Assembly (NCBI GenBank): GCA_041394265.1 | Contig: JAWKIO010000005.1 | Location: 310,001 to 374,000 of the forward strand | Reading direction: 5' to 3' | DNA length: 64,000 nt | Source: Acidimicrobiales bacterium | GTDB lineage: Bacteria > Actinomycetota > Acidimicrobiia > Acidimicrobiales > SZUA-35 | Part shown: piece after piece, positions 57,749 to 64,000 of the stretch | Layout: each line of letters opens with the position of its first letter | How positions within the stretch are numbered: the first letter of the stretch is position 1 | Notes under the pieces: model-generated | The model's database searches: none | The model's input: only the letters and a program-made list of their open reading frames with translations | Told to the model about the DNA's origin: nothing | Made by a program: the position numbers and the translations under genes

Positions 57749-58845
57749 CCGGCGACGGCGTTGGCAGCATCGCGATCCATGCCTGGCGACACGTGGCTGT
57801 ACAGGTCGAGCGTGATGCCGATGCCAGCATGCCCGAGCCGCTCGGACACGACCTTCGGATGTACGCCGGCCTTCAATGCGAGCGTCGCGTGCGTATGGCG
57901 CAAGTCGTGCAGGCGCACATAGGGCAGCGAGGATCGCTTCACCAGGATCGCAAAGTGTTGCGAGACAGCGTCGGGACTCACTCCCCTGCCAATCGCATCG
58001 GTGAACACCAGTCCCGTCTCGATCCAGGCCGGACCCGCGACCTTCCGTTGCTCGAGCTGATCTCGATGGAGCCGACGAAGCATCTCCACCGTCATCGGGT
58101 CGAGCGAGATTCGTCTCCGGCTCCGATCGGTCTTCGTCTCACCCTCGACTTCCTTGGAGCTCGCCATCGTTCGAGTCCGCACCACCGACAGCGAACCGCT
58201 GTCGAGGTCGACGGCCGGCCAACCGAGCCCGAGCAACTCGCCACGTCGCAGCCCGGTCGTCGCAGCAGTGAGATACACGCCGAAATAGGGATCGTCTCGG
58301 ATGGAGTTCAAGAACTCGCTCAGCTGATCGGCCGACCAGGTTGCCTGCTCGGCCCGGAGCACCTTCGGGCGTTTGGCGGAGCGTGCCACATTGCGCTGCA
58401 CCAGGCCCAAACGCTCCGCATCGTTCAATGCCTTCCGCAGGACCGAGTGCGTGTTGAGAATCGTCTTGGGGGCGAGGCCGTCCTTTCGATGCTGCCGATA
58501 GGAGGCCTCGACCATTGCCGGCGTCAGCTCCTGCAGCTGTCGGTGACCCAAGGTCGCCTTCAGTTTCACGATCGCCCGCCGGTAGCCCGCAGCGCTCGTC
58601 GGGCGCAGGTCATGCTCTGCCCCCTCGAACCACTCGTCGAGGTAGTCGGCCACCGTGATTCGCCGACGCTCGACATGGGTCCCATCGTCGATCTCGACGA
58701 GCTTCTTGTTCAGGGCTCGCCGAGCCTCGCCCTGGGTCGCAAACCCGCCCTTGCTCACGAACTTGCGCCGACCCGTCGCCGGATCACGCCCGACTTCGGC
58801 CCGATACCGCCAGCCCTTGCCATACCTCTCGATCGTGCCCCGCAT
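57727..58845 (-). CDS. int: Tyrosine-type site-specific integrase of the island
   Basis: ATG 58845 (MRGTIERYGKGWRYRAEVG) is chosen because the longer frame to 58968 runs into the tRNA gene. The 372-residue protein has an N-terminal arm-binding domain (residues 1-60), a core-binding domain (ITVADYLDEWFEGAEHDLRPTSAAGYRRAI) and a catalytic domain: Arg in TGLRRGELLGLGW, HDLRHTHATLALKAGV (HxxR), ERLGHAGIGITLDLYSHV (H and Tyr). It is complete. Arm-type repeats lie directly upstream of its start, so the integrase may also regulate itself. Confidence 0.95.
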   Translation of the reverse strand: MRGTIERYGKGWRYRAEVGRDPATGRRKFVSKGGFATQGEARRALNKKLVEIDDGTHVERRRITVADYLDEWFEGAEHDLRPTSAAGYRRAIVKLKATLGHRQLQELTPAMVEASYRQHRKDGLAPKTILNTHSVLRKALNDAERLGLVQRNVARSAKRPKVLRAEQATWSADQLSEFLNSIRDDPYFGVYLTAATTGLRRGELLGLGWPAVDLDSGSLSVVRTRTMASSKEVEGETKTDRSRRRISLDPMTVEMLRRLHRDQLEQRKVAGPAWIETGLVFTDAIGRGVSPDAVSQHFAILVKRSSLPYVRLHDLRHTHATLALKAGVHPKVVSERLGHAGIGITLDLYSHVSPGMDRDAANAVAGQLSIDL

Positions 58846-58856
58846 CCCGCCCCCGT

Positions 58857-58880
58857 CGTTCGCGACTATTTTCGCGACTA
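58857..58880 (+). repeat. Arm-type integrase repeats, right end
   Basis: TTCGCGACTA at 58859-58868 and 58871-58880, the first preceded by CG as at the left end. The pair lies between the integrase start and the right core site. Confidence 0.65.
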
Positions 58881-58933
58881 AATCTGGCTCGGAGTCGGCT
58901 CCGCACGCAAGCAATTCATGAATTCCCAGCTCA

Positions 58934-58966
58934 CAGCGGTGCCCGGGACGGGATTTGAACCCGTAC
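58934..58966. repeat. Right attachment site (tRNA-Leu 3' end)
   Basis: This 33-base stretch of the tRNA-Leu T arm and acceptor matches 4311-4343 at 31 of 33 positions in the same orientation. The two differences are C/T changes. Confidence 0.75.
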
Positions 58967-59023
58967 ATCCCGAAGGATCGAGGGGTTTAAGCCCTCTGCG
59001 TCTGCCAGTTCCGCCACCCGGGC
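58940..59023 (-). tRNA. tRNA-Leu (anticodon TAA)
   Basis: The minus strand gives acceptor GCCCGGG pairing with CCCGGGC, the D arm GGCGGAACTGGCAGACGC, an anticodon loop CTTAAAC (anticodon TAA) in stem GAGGG/CCCTC, a long class II variable arm (CGATCCTTCGGGATGT) and T arm ACGGGTTCAAATCCCGT. CCA is not encoded. The gene is intact and its 3' end is the island's attachment site. Confidence 0.95.
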
Positions 59024-59114
59024 AGGGGGCCTTGCGAGCGTAGTGCGTCCGCTTCGCCGCAGCGTGCGACCCCCAGTAGTGTCGGCGACACGCAGCAGAG
59101 GTTGGAGGAACGAC

Positions 59115-60791
59115 ATGGCCGGCAGTACAGCGACGGGAGACAGCGCGACGATGGGCCACGGCGGCCAGCTGGCAGCCAAGGCGCTCAAGGCCGCCGGCGT
59201 CGAGTGTGTCTTCACCCTGTCGGGTGGGCATGTGATGGGCATCTACGACGGCTGCCTCGACGAGGGCATCCAGGTGATCGACGTCCGCCACGAACAGGCC
59301 GCCACCCATGCCGCCGATGCATGGGCCCGGCTCAACCCCGGCAAGATCGGCGTCGCCATCCTCACCGCCGGCCCCGGCGTCACCGACGGCGTCACCGGGG
59401 TGGCCAATGCGTGGCGAGCCAACTCCCCCATCCTCGTCTTCGGTGGACAGGGCCCATTCAACAATCTCCGTCGCGGTTCGTTGCAGGAGATGGACCACGT
59501 TGCGCTCATGAAGCCGATCACCAAGTGGGCCGACGCGTGCTACGAGACCAAGCGCATCGGCGAGTACATCGAGCTCGCCATTCGCAACGCCATGTCGGGT
59601 GTGCCCGGTCCCGCCTTCCTCGAGATCCCGATGGACGTGCTCCACGGCCCAGTCGATCTCGCCACGCCGCTCCCCGTCTTCCGTGACTACCGGGTCGCCG
59701 CCAGCGCCGCCGACGATGCGCTCGATCAGGCGGCCGCCATCCTCGCCGCCGCCCGCCAACCGATGATCATGGCCGGCACCGCACTCAAGTGGTCCGAGGG
59801 CGGACCCCGATTGCGTTCGTTCGTCGAGTCGACCCAGATGCCGTGCTTCACCAACGGCATGGGCCGTGGCCAGCTCCCGATGAGCCACCCGCAGTACTTC
59901 AATCGCAGTCGCAAGCAAGCGCTCGCCGAGTCCGATGTGGTCGTGCTCGCCGGCACCACGCTCGACTTCCGCATGAAGTTCGGTGCGTCGATCCCTGCCG
60001 GCACCAAGATCATCCAGCTCGATCTCGATGAAACCCTGATCGGCCAGAACCGCTCCGCCGACGTCGGCCTGGTCGGCAACCTCGGCGCCAACCTGGCGGC
60101 ACTCGAGGAACGCCTGACCAAGCGGGGAGGCGTCGACTTCGCCGAGTGGTCCGCCACGCTTCGTGCGGCCGAAGTCGAAGCCGAGGCAGCGTTGGCGCTC
60201 CAGCTCACGAGCGACGAGGTGCCGATCGATCCGCTGCGGCTCTGCTCGGAGATCGCGTCGTTCGTCGACACCGACGATTCGATGATCGTGATCGGCGACG
60301 GTGGCGACATCGTCGCTCAGGCATCGAAGGTGTTGCGCGTGCCGGAGAACGGCACCTGGATGGACCCGGGGCCACTCGGCACGCTCGGCGTGGGGATGCC
60401 GTTCGCATTGGCCGCTCAATTGGCGTGCCCGGATCAGCGAGTGCTGATCATCTACGGCGACGGCTCGTTCGGACTCAACGGCTTCGAGTTCGACACCGCC
60501 GTCCGGTTCGGATTGCCGATCGTCGGCATCGTCGGAAACGACGCGGCTTGGGGCCAGATGATGCGGCCGCAGGCCATGATCTACGGTCAGGACCGCCTCG
60601 TCGCCACCGAACTGGCTCCGACCCGCTATGACCTCGTGGTCGAGGCCCTCGGCGGGCACGGCGAGTGCGTCACCGAACCCGATCAGATTCGCCCGGCGCT
60701 CGAGCGGGCCTTCGCGTCGGGCAAGCCGGCCTTGGTGAATGTGATGATGCGCACCGATGTCGGCGCACCAAAGGGTTCCACCTACGTCTGA
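59115..60791 (+). CDS. Thiamine diphosphate-dependent enzyme (acetolactate synthase-like)
   Basis: ATG 59115 with TTGGAGGA upstream gives 558 residues. The N-terminal PYR domain has GVECVFTLSGGHVMGIYDG and the activating Glu in VIDVRHEQAATHAADAWAR. The middle domain has AGTTLDFRMKFGA. The C-terminal PP domain has MDPGPLGTLGVGMPFALAAQLA and the GDGS metal/ThDP motif (IIYGDGSFGLNGFEFDTA, then IVGNDAAWGQMM). The family includes acetolactate synthases, oxalyl-CoA decarboxylases and 2-hydroxyacyl-CoA lyases. The VGND in place of NN motif and absence of an ilvN or ilvC neighbour argue against a biosynthetic IlvB. Confidence 0.85.
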   Translation: MAGSTATGDSATMGHGGQLAAKALKAAGVECVFTLSGGHVMGIYDGCLDEGIQVIDVRHEQAATHAADAWARLNPGKIGVAILTAGPGVTDGVTGVANAWRANSPILVFGGQGPFNNLRRGSLQEMDHVALMKPITKWADACYETKRIGEYIELAIRNAMSGVPGPAFLEIPMDVLHGPVDLATPLPVFRDYRVAASAADDALDQAAAILAAARQPMIMAGTALKWSEGGPRLRSFVESTQMPCFTNGMGRGQLPMSHPQYFNRSRKQALAESDVVVLAGTTLDFRMKFGASIPAGTKIIQLDLDETLIGQNRSADVGLVGNLGANLAALEERLTKRGGVDFAEWSATLRAAEVEAEAALALQLTSDEVPIDPLRLCSEIASFVDTDDSMIVIGDGGDIVAQASKVLRVPENGTWMDPGPLGTLGVGMPFALAAQLACPDQRVLIIYGDGSFGLNGFEFDTAVRFGLPIVGIVGNDAAWGQMMRPQAMIYGQDRLVATELAPTRYDLVVEALGGHGECVTEPDQIRPALERAFASGKPALVNVMMRTDVGAPKGSTYV

Positions 60792-60797
60792 CGCCAG

Positions 60798-62195
60798 TCA
60801 GTCCGCCCGGCAGACCGGTTCGCTGTCCGCCGACAACCGGCCTCCATCACCCACCGCCCGCACCACCACGCACACTGATGGCGAGTCCGTCTCCAGAACG
60901 GCACTCGTCTCGCTCGTCTCGACCACCGCTCCGGAGCCCACGATCTCGATCTGGTAGGCGACGGCCACACGTCCTTCGCCGGCGTCCCACGAGACGGTGG
61001 ATCGACCGTTGGCATCATCCTCGACGCGTACGTCGGTCGGGACGCTCGGGAGTTCGAAGAACTGGTCGGGCAGTTGCTGTTCGACGGTCGCCGTGGCGTC
61101 GTTGCGATCGACGGCGGCGTCGGCGTCTCGCCGTCCGAGGGCCACGGCGGTCGACCCGAGAGCGGTCAGCGCGAGCGCAGCCAGCGCAGCGGCGGTGAGA
61201 CGGCGACTGCCCGACCCCGACCACGCCGCTGGCCACGACGTCGACCTACGTGGCGGCAAGCCCACCACTCCCCCGCCCATCACGTTGTCCGTTGGGTCGG
61301 CGACCGATCGCAATTGCCCGATCGGCTCGTGTCCGACGGCGATCAGTGGCGTCGGCCGGTACCCGAGATCGACTTGGACCTGCTGGAGCTCGTAGCCGAA
61401 CGCCGCCGCAGAGGAGGGCCGCCGATCGGGACGCTTGGCCATCGCTCGTTCCAACAACGACACCAGGGGCGGTGGCGCATCGTCGCCGAGCACCGGTGTC
61501 GGCTCCAGCAGGATTCGCCGGGCCAGATCGGCCGTGCTCTGACCCGGTCCCCTGGGAAAGGGCTTGTCACCCGACACCAACGTGAAGAGCGTGGCCGCCA
61601 GCGAATAGATGTCGGAGGCGATCGACGCCGGTTCGCCCTCGATGAGTTCGGGTGGTGCGTAATGGACCGTCAGCCCACCGCCACCGGTGACCGTCCGCTC
61701 ATCATCGACGCTTGCGATCCCGAAGTCCCCGAGGACCGCTCCGCCGAACGCCGACACGAACAGGTTGCTCGGCTTGATATCGCGATGCACGACGCCGTGA
61801 TCGTGTGCCGTCTGGAGTGCGCCCGCCACCTCGATGCCGGCCTGTAGCGCAGCATTGATGTCGAGCCGACCGTCGGCCTCGACCCGATCGGCGAGCGTTC
61901 CGGCGGCGAAGTACTCCATGACGATGCACGGACGACCGTCCTCGCTGAAGGCCGCAGCAAAGACCGATACGATCGACGGGTGATGGGCGAGCGCACCCAT
62001 CGCCTTGCATTCCCTCTCGAACGAACCTCGCTGTGCGGCGGTCTCCATGTCGACCGACAGGACCTTCAATGCCACGTCACGACCGAGGTCGCGCTGCGTC
62101 GCCCGAAAGACGCGACTGAACCCGCCGGATCCGATGCGCTCGACGATGTCGAAGCCTGGTACTGCGAGGTTCACGTCGGGTACTTCGACCCGCAC
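60798..62195 (-). CDS. Ser/Thr protein kinase with C-terminal membrane helix and FN3-like domain
   Basis: GTG 62195 gives 465 residues. The kinase domain has the Gly loop (ERIGSGGFSRVFRA), VALKVLS Lys, catalytic HRDIKPSNL, DFG (VLGDFGIA) and APPELIEG. It is followed by a juxtamembrane region, one helix (LTAAALAALALTALGSTAVAL), and an outer fibronectin III-like domain (VPTDVRVEDDANGRSTVSWDAGEGRVAVAYQIEI) ending with a Cys. It is a PknB-type receptor kinase. It diverges from the large repeat protein, with 53 bases between. Confidence 0.92.
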   Translation of the reverse strand: MRVEVPDVNLAVPGFDIVERIGSGGFSRVFRATQRDLGRDVALKVLSVDMETAAQRGSFERECKAMGALAHHPSIVSVFAAAFSEDGRPCIVMEYFAAGTLADRVEADGRLDINAALQAGIEVAGALQTAHDHGVVHRDIKPSNLFVSAFGGAVLGDFGIASVDDERTVTGGGGLTVHYAPPELIEGEPASIASDIYSLAATLFTLVSGDKPFPRGPGQSTADLARRILLEPTPVLGDDAPPPLVSLLERAMAKRPDRRPSSAAAFGYELQQVQVDLGYRPTPLIAVGHEPIGQLRSVADPTDNVMGGGVVGLPPRRSTSWPAAWSGSGSRRLTAAALAALALTALGSTAVALGRRDADAAVDRNDATATVEQQLPDQFFELPSVPTDVRVEDDANGRSTVSWDAGEGRVAVAYQIEIVGSGAVVETSETSAVLETDSPSVCVVVRAVGDGGRLSADSEPVCRAD

Positions 62196-62248
62196 CGGGT
62201 GGCCCTTGAGTTCCTCAAGCCGGTCGCGACCACCTCCGATGAGCAGGT

Positions 62249-64000
62249 ATGGGCGTATCGGCGCGGCATTGGCGGAGTGGCGGAGTGCTGCTCATCGTCG
62301 CGCTCTTGCTGAGTGGCGTTTCGTGGGCGGCGACACGAGCGGAAGGGCGAACCGGGAGCGAGTCCGCCTCGAATGACGGCGGCGCGTGGTTGTTGAAACG
62401 GGATGCCGGTGCCGTCGGCCATCTCAACCGTGAGGTGCTCGAGGTGTCGGCTGCCGTACGCGTCGCCGAGCCAGGAACCGACATCGATGTCGACCAGTCG
62501 AGCGACGTGATCGTCGTCCACGACCGATCTCGTGGTGGGGTCATGCTGCTCGACAGCCGCACGAACCAGATGCAAGGTGACCTGGCCGTCCCCGCGGGTG
62601 CAGACGTGCGGGCGATCCACGGCGGCATCGTCGTCGCACAGCGGTCACCGCTGCGGATCTGGCGGCTCTTGACCGACGATCTCGCGTCGATCACCGACCT
62701 CGCCGAGGTCCCACCCCTCGTCACGGGTTCGAACGGACTCGTCGCCGTCGGTCCCGACATCGTCGCCGTGTTCGACACCGACACGATGTCGATCGCCCGC
62801 TATGTCGACGGCGTCGAGGCCGATCGGCTGACCGTCGCCGATCGTCCGACCGCACTCTCCCTTGCCGGGCACGACGTCATCGCCGCCATCGGCGACGACC
62901 TCGTCGTGATCGGTCGAGATCAGACCCACCGCCCGGGCGTTGGCCCGTACACCCTCCAGCAACCGGGACCCGACGGCTCGATCGTCGCCGTCGACACGAC
63001 ACTGCGCGCCTTCGTCCTGAGCGATGGCGGGTCGACGCGTTCGTTCGACCTGCCGAGCGCAACGAGTGAACCGGTCAATCACGACGGCTGTGTCTTCGCC
63101 ATCGTCGAGGGTCCGACCCTCGTCCGAAGCTGCGGCGATGATGGCGCCGAGACCATGCCGATCGAAGGAGCGACGGGTGAACTGCGGTTGCGAGTCGTGA
63201 ACGGCTGGGTCTGGATCAACGACCTCGACACCGGCGGCGCCTGGATCATCAGCGCCGACGCACCGTTGAGCCGCATCGACGACTGGGGCGCTGCGCTGGC
63301 CGACGAAGAGGTCGAGGAGTCCGATGCGACGGTCGAGAACGACGGCGGCATCGAGGAAGTGCGCCTCAACCCTGACGCCGACGACGTCCAGATGATCGAG
63401 GCCGACCAGCAGGACGATGACGACGAGAATGACCCACCCGTCGCCCGCGACGACACCGCGAACACGAGAGTCGACCGGCCGGTCGTGGTGCGGGTACTCG
63501 ACAACGACGAGGATCCTGACGGCGACGTGCTCCTCGTGGCTGGTGTCGAGCTGGTCGACACCAGCGACGCCCATGTCTGGATCACGCCGTCACGCGATGC
63601 CGTCCAGGTCACACCACGAGCGGGTTTCGCCGGCCGAATCTCGTTCCGCTACACGATCGATGACGGACGAGGCGGCGTCGCCACTGCCCTCGTCACCGTC
63701 GACGTCTCGATCGCCTCCGAGGTATCCAACCAGCCACCGGAACCGGTGACCGATGTGGCCACCGCTCGTGCCGGCTCAGCTGTCTCGCTCGATGTACTCG
63801 GCAACGATCGTGACCCCGACGGTGATGCGCTCACACTCATCAGCGTGGGCGGCACCGACGGCAACGACGACGGAAGGATCGTGTTCGATCCATCCGGTCA
63901 TGTGACCTTCACACCGGACGCGGCTTCGCAACAGGGTCGGATCGACCTGACCTACGTCGTCGCCGACGACTTCGGTGCCACCGCCGAGGGCCGCATCGTC
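62249..64000 (+). CDS. Large secreted Ig-like/cadherin-like repeat protein, 5' part
   Basis: The frame opens at ATG 62249 (MGVSARHWRSGGVLLIVALLLSGVSWAATR), a signal anchor, and stays open to the window end (584 residues seen). Residues about 45-350 look like a propeller-type or WD-like extracellular region (VDQSSDVIVVHDRSRGGVMLLDSRTNQ, LVAVGPDIVAVFDTDTMSIA). Repeats of the Big_9/cadherin-like type follow: VVVRVLDNDEDPDGDVLLVAGV and SLDVLGNDRDPDGDALTLISV, each with N-D-x-D-P-D-G-D calcium-type turns. This architecture next to a receptor kinase is common for actinobacterial cell-surface proteins. The C-terminus is outside the window. Confidence 0.82.
   Translation, partial: MGVSARHWRSGGVLLIVALLLSGVSWAATRAEGRTGSESASNDGGAWLLKRDAGAVGHLNREVLEVSAAVRVAEPGTDIDVDQSSDVIVVHDRSRGGVMLLDSRTNQMQGDLAVPAGADVRAIHGGIVVAQRSPLRIWRLLTDDLASITDLAEVPPLVTGSNGLVAVGPDIVAVFDTDTMSIARYVDGVEADRLTVADRPTALSLAGHDVIAAIGDDLVVIGRDQTHRPGVGPYTLQQPGPDGSIVAVDTTLRAFVLSDGGSTRSFDLPSATSEPVNHDGCVFAIVEGPTLVRSCGDDGAETMPIEGATGELRLRVVNGWVWINDLDTGGAWIISADAPLSRIDDWGAALADEEVEESDATVENDGGIEEVRLNPDADDVQMIEADQQDDDDENDPPVARDDTANTRVDRPVVVRVLDNDEDPDGDVLLVAGVELVDTSDAHVWITPSRDAVQVTPRAGFAGRISFRYTIDDGRGGVATALVTVDVSIASEVSNQPPEPVTDVATARAGSAVSLDVLGNDRDPDGDALTLISVGGTDGNDDGRIVFDPSGHVTFTPDAASQQGRIDLTYVVADDFGATAEGRIV

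Larger units (their letters stand above)
4311..58966. mobile_element. Integrated metal-resistance genomic island (tRNA-Leu site)
   Basis: The two ends carry a 33-base direct repeat of the tRNA-Leu(TAA) 3' end (4311-4343 and 58934-58966, 31 of 33 identical). Just inside each end sit paired TTCGCGACTA repeats (4483-4505 and 58857-58880), as expected for arm-type integrase sites. A tyrosine integrase and an excisionase-like gene lie at the right end beside the intact tRNA. The cargo is almost entirely copper and heavy-metal genes. No conjugation or replication genes are recognised, so it would need help to move. Later IS insertions, including an IS256 element next to the left arm, may have immobilised it. 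Confidence 0.75.

Noticed and set aside
1..64000. CRISPR array
   Set aside because: No regularly spaced repeats of 20-40 bases and no cas-type proteins were seen.

Overview
This window comes from a high-GC actinobacterium. Coding is dense on both strands, GTG starts are frequent, and genes often overlap by 4 to 14 bases. The gene families (Lpp-type lipoproteins, CmtR-like ArsR sensors, SHOCT proteins, a Ser/Thr kinase next to a large secreted repeat protein, a Tn554-like recombinase trio) would fit an Acidimicrobiia-type lineage, but that placement is an inference and no rRNA is present to confirm it.

Layout. Positions 1-4310 are flanking DNA: a MerR-controlled operon (2Fe-2S metallochaperone plus a frameshifted NAD(P)/FAD disulfide reductase), the divergent merR gene, an ankyrin-repeat protein and an Imm1-like immunity protein. 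Positions 4311-58966 look like one integrated genomic island of about 54.6 kb inserted at the 3' end of a tRNA-Leu(TAA) gene. Its evidence is a 33-bp near-identical direct repeat of the tRNA 3' end at both ends, paired TTCGCGACTA arm-type repeats just inside both ends, and a tyrosine integrase and excisionase at the right end. Positions 58967-64000 are chromosome: the tRNA, a ThDP-dependent enzyme, a Ser/Thr kinase and the start of a large Ig-like repeat protein.

The island is a metal (mainly copper) handling island. From left to right it carries an IS256 element; a methyltransferase and small membrane proteins; a CtaG-like protein; a DUF411 lipoprotein that may be a selenoprotein; an ArsR-ICMT-dehydrogenase-P1B-4 ATPase operon; BlaI plus M56 protease; an ArsR-CDF transporter pair; a MarR-lipoprotein pair; cytochrome c plus multicopper oxidase; SHOCT, DUF305 and beta-propeller lipoproteins; a second BlaI plus M56 pair beside a CopC-CopD fusion; a three-gene nucleotide-sugar cassette; an alpha/beta hydrolase; a second CopC-CopD fusion; CopB-like ATPase with DUF305 protein; rhodanese lipoprotein; a second Lgt; CsoR with a CopA ATPase; an ABC exporter; and a truncated second multicopper oxidase. 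Positions 46413-52745 are a nest of mobile elements: an IS3-family transposase gene interrupted by a Tn554-like trio and an IS1380-family element. Positions 52746-57490 hold small unknown membrane proteins and 1.7 kb with no convincing gene.

How the parts work together. I find 19 copies (plus one weak copy) of a 17-bp palindrome, consensus TACKACA-NNN-TGTMGTA, in front of most operons between 9.5 and 45.7 kb. They resemble BlaI/CopY-family operators. The island has two BlaI-type repressors, each translationally coupled to an M56 membrane protease without any beta-lactam sensor domain. The simplest model is that membrane-protease signalling derepresses a dispersed periplasmic copper-defence regulon (oxidases, lipoproteins, CopC/D, CopB, Lgt, ABC exporter), including a nucleotide-sugar pathway. 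Two separate ATACCCC-NNN-GGGGTAT palindromes mark a CsoR branch controlling copA-csoR and a small-membrane-protein/SHOCT operon.
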